NCBI GenBank assembly: GCA_016256075.1
Contig: SDVU01000191.1
Span: 1-18,088 of the forward strand
DNA from: Dictyocoela muelleri
Taxonomy: Eukaryota > Microsporidia
Reading direction: 5' to 3'
DNA length: 18,088 nucleotides
Below the pieces are notes generated by a model. It made no database searches, was not told where the DNA came from, and saw nothing but the letters and a program-made list of their open reading frames with translations. Both the position numbers and the translations under genes were made by a program. This document shows positions 1-8,521 of this stretch, piece by piece; position 1 is the stretch's first letter; every line of letters begins with the position of its first letter.

Positions 1-159
1 TCAAAAATTGATTTTTTTAAATTTCAAATTTAATTTGATAGGAGTCATTATTTGCAGGGGGGCATTATATGTCGTAATATTATGAACACGTCATTTTCAA
101 TAATAAATTCCTTAAGAGCCTTATACGAAGTCGAGTTTTTCATTTTGAAAGAGTATAAA
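1..159. other. AT-rich left flank, no gene
   Basis: No coding potential is visible on either strand. The only distinctive feature is a G-run (CAGGGGGGC) at 55-63, which resembles the tip of a hAT-type terminal repeat and has an inverted counterpart near the right end of the window. With no second end nearby it is not called as an element. Confidence 0.4.
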
Positions 160-241
160 GAGCCGGATAAAAATATCCGGTTATTTTGAAAAATATCCGG
201 TATTGTCAAAAATATTCGGACCGGATATCTTTCCGGGCCCT
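160..241. mobile_element. Tiny palindromic hAT-like MITE
   Basis: An approximately 82-bp block is largely self-complementary. It opens with AGAGCCGGATA and closes with TTTCCGGGCCCT, whose reverse complement reads AGGGCCCGGAAA. Copies of ATATCCGG or CCGGATAT occur four to five times inside in both orientations. Terminal sequences of the AGGGCCCGG type are common in hAT elements. The flanks carry similar TATAAA-like sequence on both sides (GTATAAAG on the left, TTTATAAT on the right), which could be an eroded 8-bp target duplication. The GC-rich palindromes stand out from the surrounding AT-rich DNA. The hAT assignment is inference; the palindromic structure is directly visible. Confidence 0.5.
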
Positions 242-318
242 ATTTATAATATTTTTTTAAATTTTCGAAATCCTAATTTAATTTTAAATATTTTAATAAA
301 AAAATCAATGTGTTAATT

Positions 319-755
319 GGATCAGATAGCTCAGAGATTACCACTCTTAAATGTAAAATTTAGGTATCGTGGTTTGAATTCTACTGACGTCACACTTCAA
401 TAAATAGGGATGGTATTAAGCGGGAAAGGTATATTATTATAGTATAATATACAGTTTTCCAGTGTGGTATAGCTGATTGAGACTTGGTCTAATATGACAA
501 TGAAACAGATGGGGCTCTCCTATGTGTAGGGATGACTGTGACGACGCCTCACGATAAAAAGTAGTGAAAAATAAAAATACTTGAAAAGCTACTAATTACC
601 TGTATCTTGCTGAGTCATTGATAATACAAAAATCGCGTATACATTTGGGCTTCTGGGTAGCTTAGAAGAAACGTATTATTAAAACACCTGGAACTAAAGG
701 TCTAAAGACTATGGTTTGAAAGAACTTTCCGAGTTGGCAGCTATGGATGTTGTCT
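319..755 (+). repeat. SINE-like repeat with tRNA-like head, copy S1 (full length)
   Basis: The 5' end reads as a tRNA-like head, with an A-box-like TAGCTCAGAGA at 328-338 and a B-box-like GGTTTGAATTC at 371-381, spaced as in a tRNA. A non-tRNA body of about 360 bp follows, with landmarks CAGTGTGGTATAGC at 460 and TAATTACCTGTATCTTGCTG near 593. A second full-length copy at 13993-14430 has the same order of blocks at roughly 70-75% identity, and other pieces lie at 1785-2054, 8283-8400, 10985-11082 and 13852-13984. The 3' end runs into an AT microsatellite. No coding capacity is visible. This fits a tRNA-derived SINE-like family. No partner LINE is visible in the window. Confidence 0.7.
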
Positions 756-821
756 GTATATTATATATAATATATATGTGCAAATTAAGGTGTTATCAAT
801 TGCTTAAAAAAATTCAAAAAT

Positions 822-827
822 TTTATT
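822..827 (-). promoter_or_regulatory. Poly(A) signal for gene A
   Basis: AATAAA lies on the minus strand about 20 bp past the stop codon of the lectin-like gene at 848-1441. The hexamer is canonical for eukaryotic cleavage and polyadenylation, but in DNA this AT-rich a chance match is quite possible. Confidence 0.35.
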
Positions 828-847
828 TGATAACCAAAATTTAATTT

Positions 848-1441
848 TTAATATTCCACAACAGGAATTTCTCGTGTTAAAATATAGCGAGTCTGTAATT
901 TAGTGGGATATTCAGTATCAATCATGCCGTTAACGTGTAATTTTGTCATATTTCCTAAAATTCTGTTATCAAAATCATTATTAATAATGTTTTTTTCATT
1001 AATTATTTTTTTACTATTACATTGTAAATCCAAATATTCACGATATTCAAAAAGTTGATTATCATCATTTTTGTCACACAAATTAAATTCAAAAACATTA
1101 TAATTTTCAATATATTTCATACATTTACCTACGCCTTCAATCATAACAATCTTTTTTTCTCTATCAGTTACAAATTTCAATGTAAATTGCTGATTATAAC
1201 CACCATGTTTAGGATAAAATATTAATCTATAATTATCCATTCTTATGTCAAAAACATTTCCTGACTTAGTTTCAACAGAAATAACCGTGTTTTTACCATT
1301 TATATTTGTATTAAATACATCCGGATCTTCTTTAACAGCATGGAAATAGTTATTATCCTCTGAACTACCAAGAAATTTACATTTATGGTATAGTTTCAAA
1401 TGAAATTTCTCAGTTAAGATATTGAGTATAAAAAATATCAT
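848..1441 (-). CDS. Ricin-B-lectin-like secreted protein (gene A)
   Basis: This encodes 197 aa. The N-terminus (residues 1-9, MIFFILNIL) is hydrophobic and could be a short signal peptide. Residues about 14-140 look like a divergent beta-trefoil of the ricin-B type: a QQF at 84-86 and a block at 106-133 with KCMKY, then a second Cys (NLCDKN), then NQLF. This is the ricin-B pattern of Cys, hydrophobic strand, Cys, then Q-x-W, with F replacing W. The matching block in the gene at 2842-3396 aligns closely (KCVDY, KKCEQN, NQHF), so the two are diverged paralogues. Residues 141-197 form a basic or polar tail with no recognised domain. The likely role is an exported sugar- or surface-binding protein; function is inferred from the fold only. 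The start is the first ATG after an upstream stop, with a TAAATAA-like box 23-29 bp upstream. The gene is divergent from gene B, with 1.4 kb between their starts. Confidence 0.75.
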   Translation of the reverse strand: MIFFILNILTEKFHLKLYHKCKFLGSSEDNNYFHAVKEDPDVFNTNINGKNTVISVETKSGNVFDIRMDNYRLIFYPKHGGYNQQFTLKFVTDREKKIVMIEGVGKCMKYIENYNVFEFNLCDKNDDNQLFEYREYLDLQCNSKKIINEKNIINNDFDNRILGNMTKLHVNGMIDTEYPTKLQTRYILTREIPVVEY

Positions 1442-1537
1442 TCTATAAAATTTAGGAATCGAATTATTTATTATAATGAAACTTAGACAATGAATAAAAG
1501 AGTAAATAATTATAAAAAATTCAAAACTTTAATTGTG

Positions 1538-1621
1538 TTTCTTTTAAAACTTTATTAGTTTCTTTTAAAACTTTATTAGTTTCTTTTAAAACTTTATTAG
1601 TTTCTTTTAAAACTTTAATTG
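1538..1621. repeat. 21-bp minisatellite upstream of gene A
   Basis: There are four near-identical copies of a 21-bp unit (TTTCTTTTAAAACTTTATTAG), starting at 1538, 1559, 1580 and 1601. They are bracketed by AAAACTTTAATTGTG on both sides. The array begins about 97 bp upstream of the start codon of the minus-strand lectin-like gene, so it sits in that gene's promoter region. The near identity of the copies suggests recent expansion. Confidence 0.9.
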
Positions 1622-1784
1622 TGTTTTATATAAATCTTGCAAAAATAATGTTTTTAGACACGATTCATAAATTTGGTTATAAGATATGAATTATTTATAT
1701 TATTGAATGATTAAATAATTTGATTATTTATAACTTAATTTTTTACCTAAAATTCCTTTTTAAATAAATTAATAATATTTATAA

Positions 1785-2054
1785 ACAATTCCATAATTGT
1801 CAATTTTAAGAGTTCGAACAAATCTTAGTTTGTATATCTTTTGTTATTTGTGTTCAATTAATACTTCATTAATAAGCTATTAGAATTTTATTTATATGCG
1901 ATTTTCGTTTTATCAATGACTCAGCAGCATACAGGTAATTAGAGGTTTTTCATGAATATTTTCAATAGTTTTTCTCGAGATGTCTTTACATTTAGGGGAT
2001 CTCATCTGATTCATTATAATACTTGATCAAGCCTTAGTCGGCTATACCACACTG
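1785..2054 (-). repeat. SINE-like repeat, copy S2 (5'-truncated, minus strand)
   Basis: Read on the minus strand, this begins at CAGTGTGGTATAGC and continues through TAATTACCTGTATGCTGCTG and CTGAGTCATTGATAAAACG to an end near GACAATTATGGAATTG. It is collinear with copy S1 from about 460 to 750. The tRNA-like head and the first about 140 bp are missing, which is 5' truncation of the kind expected for retroposed copies. It sits between the minisatellite of gene A and the upstream region of gene B. Confidence 0.7.
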
Positions 2055-2540
2055 AAAAAAAATTTTAATTGATTAAAAAAATTAATTAACACAATGAACA
2101 ATAAATAGGTCCAAAATAAAAAAATTGGTAAAATAATAAAATTACATTCATATAGACACAATAAGTAAATATAAAGGATTTAAAAAACTATAGTCTTATG
2201 AAGTTTATATATTAAAATTAATTGCTAAAATTAATTACTTCGTGATCTTATTTATAATAAATTATAATCTTATAAAATATAAAAATATCTTGAAATGAGA
2301 AAAAAACAATATTCATTTTATACTAAATGACAATATTGTATTATATTTAAAATTTAAAAGTGTTTTATATTTCTCTTAAAAGTTAATTTTTGAAATTATT
2401 TAAAATTATAAATTATTCCTTTTATGGTAATTTTTAATTAAAAAAATAAACTTAAAAGTAAAAACTTTTCAGGAAATTTAGAACCTTAAAAACGAATAAG
2501 TCTATGATTTTATCGCACAATCAAAACATTTAAATTTAAA
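2055..2540. other. AT-rich intergenic DNA
   Basis: This stretch is low-complexity A/T with no open frame of note and no recognisable element. It separates the truncated SINE copy from the minisatellite upstream of gene B. Confidence 0.6.
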
Positions 2541-2654
2541 ACAATTTTTAGATTGATAAACAATTTTTAGATTGATAGACAATTTTTAGATTGATAGACA
2601 ATTTTTAGATTGATATACAATTTTTAGATTGATAGACAATTTCTATAATGATAC
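2541..2654. repeat. 19-bp minisatellite upstream of gene B
   Basis: There are five copies of a 19-bp unit (ACAATTTTTAGATTGATAG), starting at 2541, 2560, 2579, 2598 and 2617, with a decayed sixth at 2636. The array ends about 190 bp before the ATG of gene B. Its sequence is unrelated to the 21-bp array upstream of gene A, although the position relative to the gene is comparable. Confidence 0.9.
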
Positions 2655-2815
2655 TAAAAAATAATATTAATAGAACAAATTGTTTATTGGAATTCAGGTT
2701 ATATTTTATAAAAATATTTTTGGCTATAATCCCAATTAGCCGGGTTAAAATAAATTATTTGTTGCATTTAAAACAAGTTATATAGATATTTATCTAATTG
2801 TTACAAATTGTTTAT

Positions 2816-2821
2816 TATAAA
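2816..2821 (+). promoter_or_regulatory. TATA-like box of gene B
   Basis: TATAAA begins 26 bp upstream of the ATG at 2842. TATA-like boxes starting at 26-27 bp also precede genes C and D. That recurring distance is the main reason to take this one seriously in AT-rich DNA. Confidence 0.5.
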
Positions 2822-2841
2822 GGTAAAGGATAAAAGAGAAT

Positions 2842-3396
2842 ATGTTTTATTTTAGCTTTATATCCTGCGCAAGATTTATGATCCAACTAGGTGAAAGACC
2901 ATTATACATGGGAAATCTTAAAGCATCAATTCTATCATCGGCTGAAAAAGATGATGCAAATATATTTATACTTTTGCCTACTGATAATATCGATAGATAT
3001 TATTTATCTGTTGTAAATAGAAATCAGAAGGTTATATCAGCTGATGGTAATGATGAAAACTTAGCTTATTCAGATCAAAACTCAACCTATTCAGATGAAA
3101 AAGATGATAATTTTAAGAAAATGTTTGGGTTTGTGTATACTGATTCGGGATTTTTAAATATTGTTAATAAAAATGGTAAATGTGTTGATTATGATGATGA
3201 AAATAAAACATTTTCAATGAAAAAATGTGAACAAAATAATAATAATCAACATTTTCGTAAAGTATATGTCGCTTTTAATGAAAATATGGAAAGAAAATCA
3301 AAATTACGCGTTCCGAAAGAAAAATTTAAAAAATTACTAGAATTGGTTAGTAAATATCCTGAGGGAAGAAAGGAATTAAATATAAAATTTGTTTAA
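2842..3396 (+). CDS. Ricin-B-lectin-like secreted protein (gene B)
   Basis: This encodes 184 aa. Residues 1-16 (MFYFSFISCARFMIQL) are hydrophobic and could be a signal peptide. Residues about 22-145 resemble a divergent beta-trefoil. The clearest repeat is at 113-138: KCVDY, a hydrophobic strand, KKCEQN, then NQHF, which is the ricin-B Cys...Cys...Q-x-W pattern with F in place of W. The same block is present in gene A (848-1441). An acidic Ser/Asp/Asn insertion lies at 68-90, and the C-terminal 40 residues are Lys-rich and probably helical. No catalytic residues are seen, so it is a binding protein at most. The likely role is an exported surface or host-interacting lectin of the kind expanded in microsporidia; the ligand is unknown. 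The start fits the TATA-like box 26 bp upstream. It is transcribed away from gene A. Confidence 0.75.
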   Translation: MFYFSFISCARFMIQLGERPLYMGNLKASILSSAEKDDANIFILLPTDNIDRYYLSVVNRNQKVISADGNDENLAYSDQNSTYSDEKDDNFKKMFGFVYTDSGFLNIVNKNGKCVDYDDENKTFSMKKCEQNNNNQHFRKVYVAFNENMERKSKLRVPKEKFKKLLELVSKYPEGRKELNIKFV

Positions 3397-3690
3397 TTTT
3401 TTTTTTTAAAATTAAAATTTTCGTTTGTATCAATTTTTTTATATTTGATAAAAGACAAATACAATTAAATTATACTTTTTTAAGTTTTTAAAAAATTTTA
3501 TGGATTTTTGGTATATTTTTACAATAATGCATTTATAATTATAATAGTTAATAACATGTAATTTTATTCTATAATTCCTAAATATAACGTTAATTTAAAA
3601 ATTGTTTAATTTCTGAATATACAATTTCAAAAAATAGTGCTAAAATTTTTATTAAACATTATTACGGGGTATTTCATATATGTTTACGGC
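3397..3690. other. AT-rich DNA after gene B
   Basis: A T-run and short inverted A/T tracts directly follow the stop codon. Nothing else is recognisable before the left arm of the foldback-like element at 3691. Confidence 0.5.
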
Positions 3691-4730
3691 CCACTAGATC
3701 CAAATTCCACTAGTTTCAAAATATTATAAGATATTGCTTAATACACTTTAAATAAGTAAATGAAAGATTAATAAGTTATTAATAAACTGAATTTAAATTA
3801 TTTGTTTAAAAAGGTTATAGTTCGTTTTTGTTAACATATTTTAATAAAGGTTATAGTAAGCCTAACTCATTCTTATTTTGATTTTTATCACGACTGAATT
3901 ATTTATTTCTTTTCGATGTAATGAAAGGCTTATAAATTCTGAGAGATAGAAATTTTATAAAAATTTGTTGAGCCCAAAATCATTTTTACTTTTTGCCGCC
4001 TCCAAATCCATCGAAATGTTGAAATAAACAATTTTAAAACGTCGTGTAAAAATTAAAAAAATGCAAATTGATTTTTTCAATTTAAACCTAGAATTCGAAA
4101 GGTGGTTCCATTTTGAAAAAAGTTTACATTTATTAAAAATGATTAAAATTCTAATGTAATCGACTAATCTAGGTTGTTTTAAATTTCAAAAACATCTGAA
4201 TTTCATCAATCCAAAAAAAACAATAAATTAAAAAAAAACACCAAAACTATAACTAGGGTGACATTTCTGTGAGATATGTTTGGTTTTCGTAACAACCCAG
4301 TTAATAAAAAAATACCGAAAAAATCTATTTATCTTAATTTCTTATTTCATAGGAGCACCAACGGTGTAGACCCACACAGTATGTTCACAAAAACGAACTA
4401 TTTTTTAAAAAAACAATTTCAATCCAACTTTTTACTAATGACTTATTAATTTTCATTTGCTTATTTAGTGTATTAAACAATATATTATAATATTTTGGAA
4501 CCGGTGGAATTTGGAACTAGTAGAATTCTGATTTAGTTGAATTCTGGATAATTTGAATTGAAACTAGTGGAATTTGAAACGAGTGGAATTTGAAACTAGT
4601 GGAATTTGAAACTAGTAGAATTTGAAACTAGTGGAATTTAAAACTAGTGGAATTTGAAACTAGTGAAATTTAAAACTAGTGGAATTTAAAACTAGTGGAA
4701 TTTAAAACTAGTGGAATTTGAAACTAGTGG
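3691..4730. mobile_element. Foldback-like non-autonomous DNA element with tandem-repeat ends
   Basis: The arm at 3691-3838 is an inverted copy of 4381-4530. From the outer end inward both read through ATTCCAC, TTCAAAATATTATA, TAATACACT, AAATAAG and TAGTTCGTTTTTGT, over about 150 bp with short indels. The outermost part of each arm consists of a 16-bp unit (GAAACTAGTGGAATTT and its complement). The left end has about two units, while the right end has expanded to more than a dozen. The about 540 bp between the arms has no clear ORF. Terminal inverted repeats built from tandem subrepeats are typical of foldback elements. No convincing target-site duplication was found, so the outer limits are approximate. 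Confidence 0.7.
4560..4730. repeat. 16-bp tandem array in the right arm of the foldback element
   Basis: There are 10.7 near-perfect copies of GAAACTAGTGGAATTT in fixed 16-bp register, the variants being mostly G/A at the first base. Degenerate units continue leftwards to about 4500. Each unit contains ACTAGT, which is itself palindromic. The unit also forms the outer tip of the left arm at 3691-3720. Confidence 0.95.
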
Positions 4731-4740
4731 TCATATACAG

Positions 4741-4850
4741 CCATAAATATAAATTTTTGTTTCTTAGATTCAAATTTCGATGTCATAAATATAAATTTTC
4801 ATTTAATAAATATAAATTGCCATATCATAAATAAAATTTTGGCAGTCTGA
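4741..4850. repeat. Degenerate CATAAATATAAATT repeat
   Basis: Four loosely spaced variants of CATAAATATAAATT lie between the foldback element and MULE-1. Spacing is irregular, so this is a decayed array or simple A/T sequence rather than a clean minisatellite. Confidence 0.45.
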
Positions 4851-6386
4851 AAACTCTCCTTAGGAGAGTTCCGGAATTTTTTTCGACGAGTTTTCCGAAA
4901 ACTCATTGAAAAATATTTTAATAATAAATTAATAATATATTTAAAAAAATTATTCAAATATAAATCACTTAAATTTAAAATTCACTATCTCATTTAACGC
5001 TTCTAAATATTCCAAATTTATATAAAATGTGTAATTTACTACTATGTTTCTGAGTTTTTTCGATCTCAGGCTTCCACTATAATTTACAGTAAGTAAATTC
5101 TCTTTTAAAACCTTTGTCTTTTGATCTAGTGTTTTAAGAATATCAATGATTTTACCTAAATTTTCTGAATTTTTCGAAACAAATGTGTTTAAATGGCGGT
5201 GCCAAACTTCAACGCTATTTGTCGTAGATATATGTTTTGAATAATTCGATCATGCACAGACTAAAAACTTACTTATTTATTGAAAGACAAGTTTTCTTTA
5301 ATAAATGAATGTTTGAAATATTTCAAAATTTCTAAGTTTTTTTAATCATTTTGATATATTTTTATAATCTTTTCAAATTCAGAATATACTTTTTCACTAG
5401 GAATATAAGATAAAAGCATAATAAGCCTTACCATTTTCCCAAAATTGTAATCATTTTTATAATCAAGTTGCATATTTAATTGTTGTATTTTTGCCATATT
5501 ATTTGGATGAAATGAAAATAACAATCTGATATCTTTGAATATTTAAAATTTATTTTAAGAGAAAAAATTAATTTATTTTCAAAATCAGTGAATATTTATC
5601 CTTCATAATTTATAACTTTTTCTGAAACAATTTTAAAAATAACATTATATGAATATATATCTCTTTTTTTCATAAATGCATAGACTATAGGTTTACGTTT
5701 ATTAAAAAATGTTGAGTGTAGTGCTAATAGTTGTTCAAAACCTCTGGGAGCATATCGAAAAGTAAGATCACACAAAAGGCAATTTGTCCTATTAATAAGA
5801 TTTAAATGTTCATCTCATAGAAAATTAAAATTCTACGATCATCGCATTTTTCTAGTATCTACTTTCAAGAAGAGATCTCCATCATGTGTATATTTATATA
5901 TCTTCACTATGACGGTTTATAGGATTTAACGGTCTCTTCGTAACTTTGTAAGATATTCTCTTATGTTTTCAATGTTCCCCAATATTTTAGTATCATTTTG
6001 ATTATTATTTATTGTTTCTTTTAATAAAAAATTTTCAAAAGTCTCATAAGTCTCAATTTCCGATTTCTTCATATTATCAAGTAATTTTTTACTGAATATT
6101 TTATACGTATCTTTTTCAAGATAATGACTTTTTTATTTTAATACACTTTCAATTTTTAAATCAGTATGAATTCTACCTGTAGATGCATGATTTGCACACC
6201 TCCAGGATACAAATTTCTCTTTTCGATGATCTTATATATATTGATAACCATCATATATTATTTTTATTTAGTGTCTCTCAGTTTTTGTTAATTCAATTTT
6301 TTTCATAAGGGGTTTCGGAGAGTTTCCGGAAAATTCGACGAAACGTAATCCGGAAACTCTCCTTCGGAGAGTTTTCGGAATTTGAT
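4851..6386 (-). mobile_element. Mutator-like DNA transposon MULE-1 (decayed)
   Basis: The ends form an imperfect inverted repeat of about 65 bp. The left arm starts near 4851 (TCTGAAAACTCTCC) and the reversed right arm starts near 6386 (TTCCGAAAACTCTCC). Both continue through AGGAGAGTT, CCGGA, TTCG, CGA and TTTTCCG. Inside each arm the motif AACTCTCC...GGAGAGTT makes a smaller palindrome. The interior, on the minus strand, holds a broken Mutator-type transposase. A 9-bp target duplication expected for this superfamily is not evident, so the flanks have drifted. The TIR sequence is unrelated to that of MULE-2, so the two elements belong to different families. Confidence 0.8.
4965..6305 (-). 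pseudogene. Mutator-like transposase of MULE-1, FLYWCH N-terminus
   Basis: Read from the ATG at 6305 downward, frame-shifted pieces follow the order of a MULE transposase. First is a FLYWCH-like zinc finger (YDGYQYI ... WRCANHAS ... GRIHTDL), then a linker ending near TKLRRDR. The DDE-like core start has RYAPRGFEQLLALHSTFF and continues with AFMKKRD. The block ISDCYFHFIQIIW carries the C-x-FH signature of the core. The 60-codon open piece at 5342-5524 contains MLLSYIPSEKVYSEFEKI, matching the conserved AFIPS-type block. TTNSVEVWHRHLN comes next, and a Lys-rich C-terminus ends at a stop at 4965. Numerous stops and frame changes show that it is inactive. Family assignment is from recognised motifs, not a database search. 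Confidence 0.8.
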
Positions 6387-8282
6387 AAATTAGCATATTT
6401 TTAAAAAATTTAATTAAGAACTTAAAGTGTATAGATTTTGCTTCGCGGGGTAGGTTTTTTAAAAAAATAAATTTTAATTTATGACGAAAGATGCAAATTT
6501 ATCTTTTAATGTAAGGGTTTTAGAATCTACGTCAAAGTAAATGACATAATTTCAAAATTTTTACTCAAGTTTATAGTAAATTTATAGATAAAACTAAAAT
6601 ATTACAGTCGAATCAATAAATAAAAATTTTAAATTAATCCTCAAGACCCGAAGTTATGGCTTCTTGGGCACTAGATCCAAATATAGAGGGTGATTTATTT
6701 TTTTTAAAAAAATAAATCTAGTATCTATAACTTTCAACAATTATTTAAGTATAAATTTCACTTAATATTACTTCTTCATAGGATTTTAAATAAAAAAAAA
6801 TATTTAAAACTTCGGTCACTGATTTGTTTAGTTTGCTAATGAAGAATTGTACGGACTATAAAAGTGAATAATATTTGTTTTTTAAAGTAAATAAGAAGTT
6901 TATTTAATTTTAAAAAAGAATATTTTTTATTATCAAAATACAATAATTTTTTATATAGAAATTTTCATTTTTGAAAAGAACCTTAATATATAAAAATAAA
7001 TATTTTGTTCAATATAAAAAGAAATTAAAGGGACCATGGATTCTTAATTATCTATGTTTGCCTGGTTTTGATTTTATTTCTTATATTAAATTTTTAATCC
7101 AAAAATTTTAGCTTTTTAAACAAAAAATGCGGGATTTTGCTTATTTTAGCAAAAATAAAGTGTTATCTGAAAGAAATGAAAATTAATTAGGTTTAAGTTT
7201 TTTGTGACTAAATATTTTATTTTACAAAAATATTCGAAGAAAGTGCACAAAAGACATCTGCTTGTTGTTAAGAAAAAACAAAAGACAGCCAATAAGTTTC
7301 AAGTCTTAATTTTGTAATACTCTATTCGATATGTTTTTTCTTAAATATTACACAGACTTCCGAAGGTTTGCACAAGAGCTTCATTATCGGGAATTACGGA
7401 GTATTTTTTTCGGGGAACATTAAGATATTCAAAGCTAAAAAAATAGATTTTCATAGGCTTTAACATTATCAAACATAATAATTTTAGCATCTCATACAAT
7501 TCTTTTTATAATCGTTTTTTAATGTTTTTTGTGATCCATCAAGAACAACCTATATGCAAATCTCCCTTATTTGCGCTATAAAATAACAAAAAACTCTCAT
7601 TTACGCCATAAAATTATAAGTCTGGATTTTGAAGGGTATTTGCGTTTTATATACTTGAAAATAACTCTATCTACACATATTTGTGATATGTTTTTGTTAT
7701 ATGAATTGCTTTTGAATTTTTTTTAGACTTAAAATTATGGTTGATGATATGCACGGGTTTCTAATAAGACTTATTGGGAATTTATCTTTATATAAATCAT
7801 AATAAGCTATTAATATGAATGTTGCGTAATTAATTTTCATATTCTACACGATATTAATTTTTTTTAATTAAAAAAACAGTACATTTCTCAGTATAATAAA
7901 AATATTTTTGATTTCCATATGAAATTTCATTCATTAATCATATTGAACAAGTTTTTTCATATTTAAAAACTTTAACTGTTTTTAAGATGTCTCTTGCTTG
8001 TTTTTAAGTGCGTGTATATTTTGACAAATCAAGGATTCTGATTTTCGATAAATTTAGAAAGTCACCATGAGAATATTTTTTTTTATTTTGTCTTGCAAAA
8101 ATAATTAAAATTGGTTAAAAGAAATATTAATGTTTATAAAATGTTTTTTATTAGAATATACCTTGTAATTTACAATAAAAATACATGCTCTTCAATTTAA
8201 AATTTGATATTTCCCGTTCATTGTTATTGATGCTAGAACAAAACAGAAAAGTTTTTAATTTTTTAAATTATATTTACATGCT
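6387..8282. other. 1.9-kb AT-rich region without a gene
   Basis: No convincing gene is present. Small features include a perfect 27-bp A/T palindrome at 6692-6718 (13-bp arms), a 14-bp match CACTAGATCCAAAT at 6670 to the tip of the foldback element, and a twofold imperfect repeat around 7561-7612 (ATTTGCGCTATAAAAT and ATTTACGCCATAAAAT). On the minus strand around 7500-7330 there is a slightly GC-richer stretch with protein-like pieces in two frames (for example YLNVPRKKYSVIPDNEALV). It looks like a decayed coding sequence of unknown origin. Confidence 0.45.
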
Positions 8283-8400
8283 GTCAATATCCATAATTGT
8301 CAATCCGGGGTGTTGTCTTCAGCCATGGTTTCTATACCTTTGATTCTTGGAATTCCAATTTATCTTTACTATAAAGCTACGCAGAAAACCAGCTGTATAC
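8283..8400 (-). repeat. SINE-like repeat, 3' fragment S6 (minus strand)
   Basis: On the minus strand this reads GTATACAGCTGG, TTTTCTGCGTAGCTT, AAAGGTATAGAAACCATGG and ends TTGACAATTATGGATATTGAC. It is collinear with the last about 115 bp of copy S1 (GTATACATTTGGGC, TTCTGGGTAGCTT, AAAGGTCTAAAGACTATGG, TTGGCAGCTATGGATGTTG). It stops exactly where the terminal repeat of MULE-2 begins, so MULE-2 apparently inserted into it. The head fragment at 10985-11082, also on the minus strand, might be the other side of the same copy, but the middle is not recognisable. Confidence 0.6.
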
Positions 8401-8521
8401 GGCTGCGCCCGAATTCGACTAAAATGGCTTTTTTCCCGAATTCGACCATAAATTTTTTTTAAAAAACCCCTAAAAAAATGAACAAAAAAATTGTTAGACA
8501 TACTACAGGAAAAAAAGAGAG

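Noticed and set aside
4560-4730. Telomeric or centromeric satellite
   Set aside because: The 16-bp array is confined to one arm of a foldback-like element and its unit forms the tip of the other arm.
5342-5524. An independent 60-aa gene
   Set aside because: It is the AFIPS-type block of the decayed MULE-1 transposase, with matching blocks on both sides in other frames.
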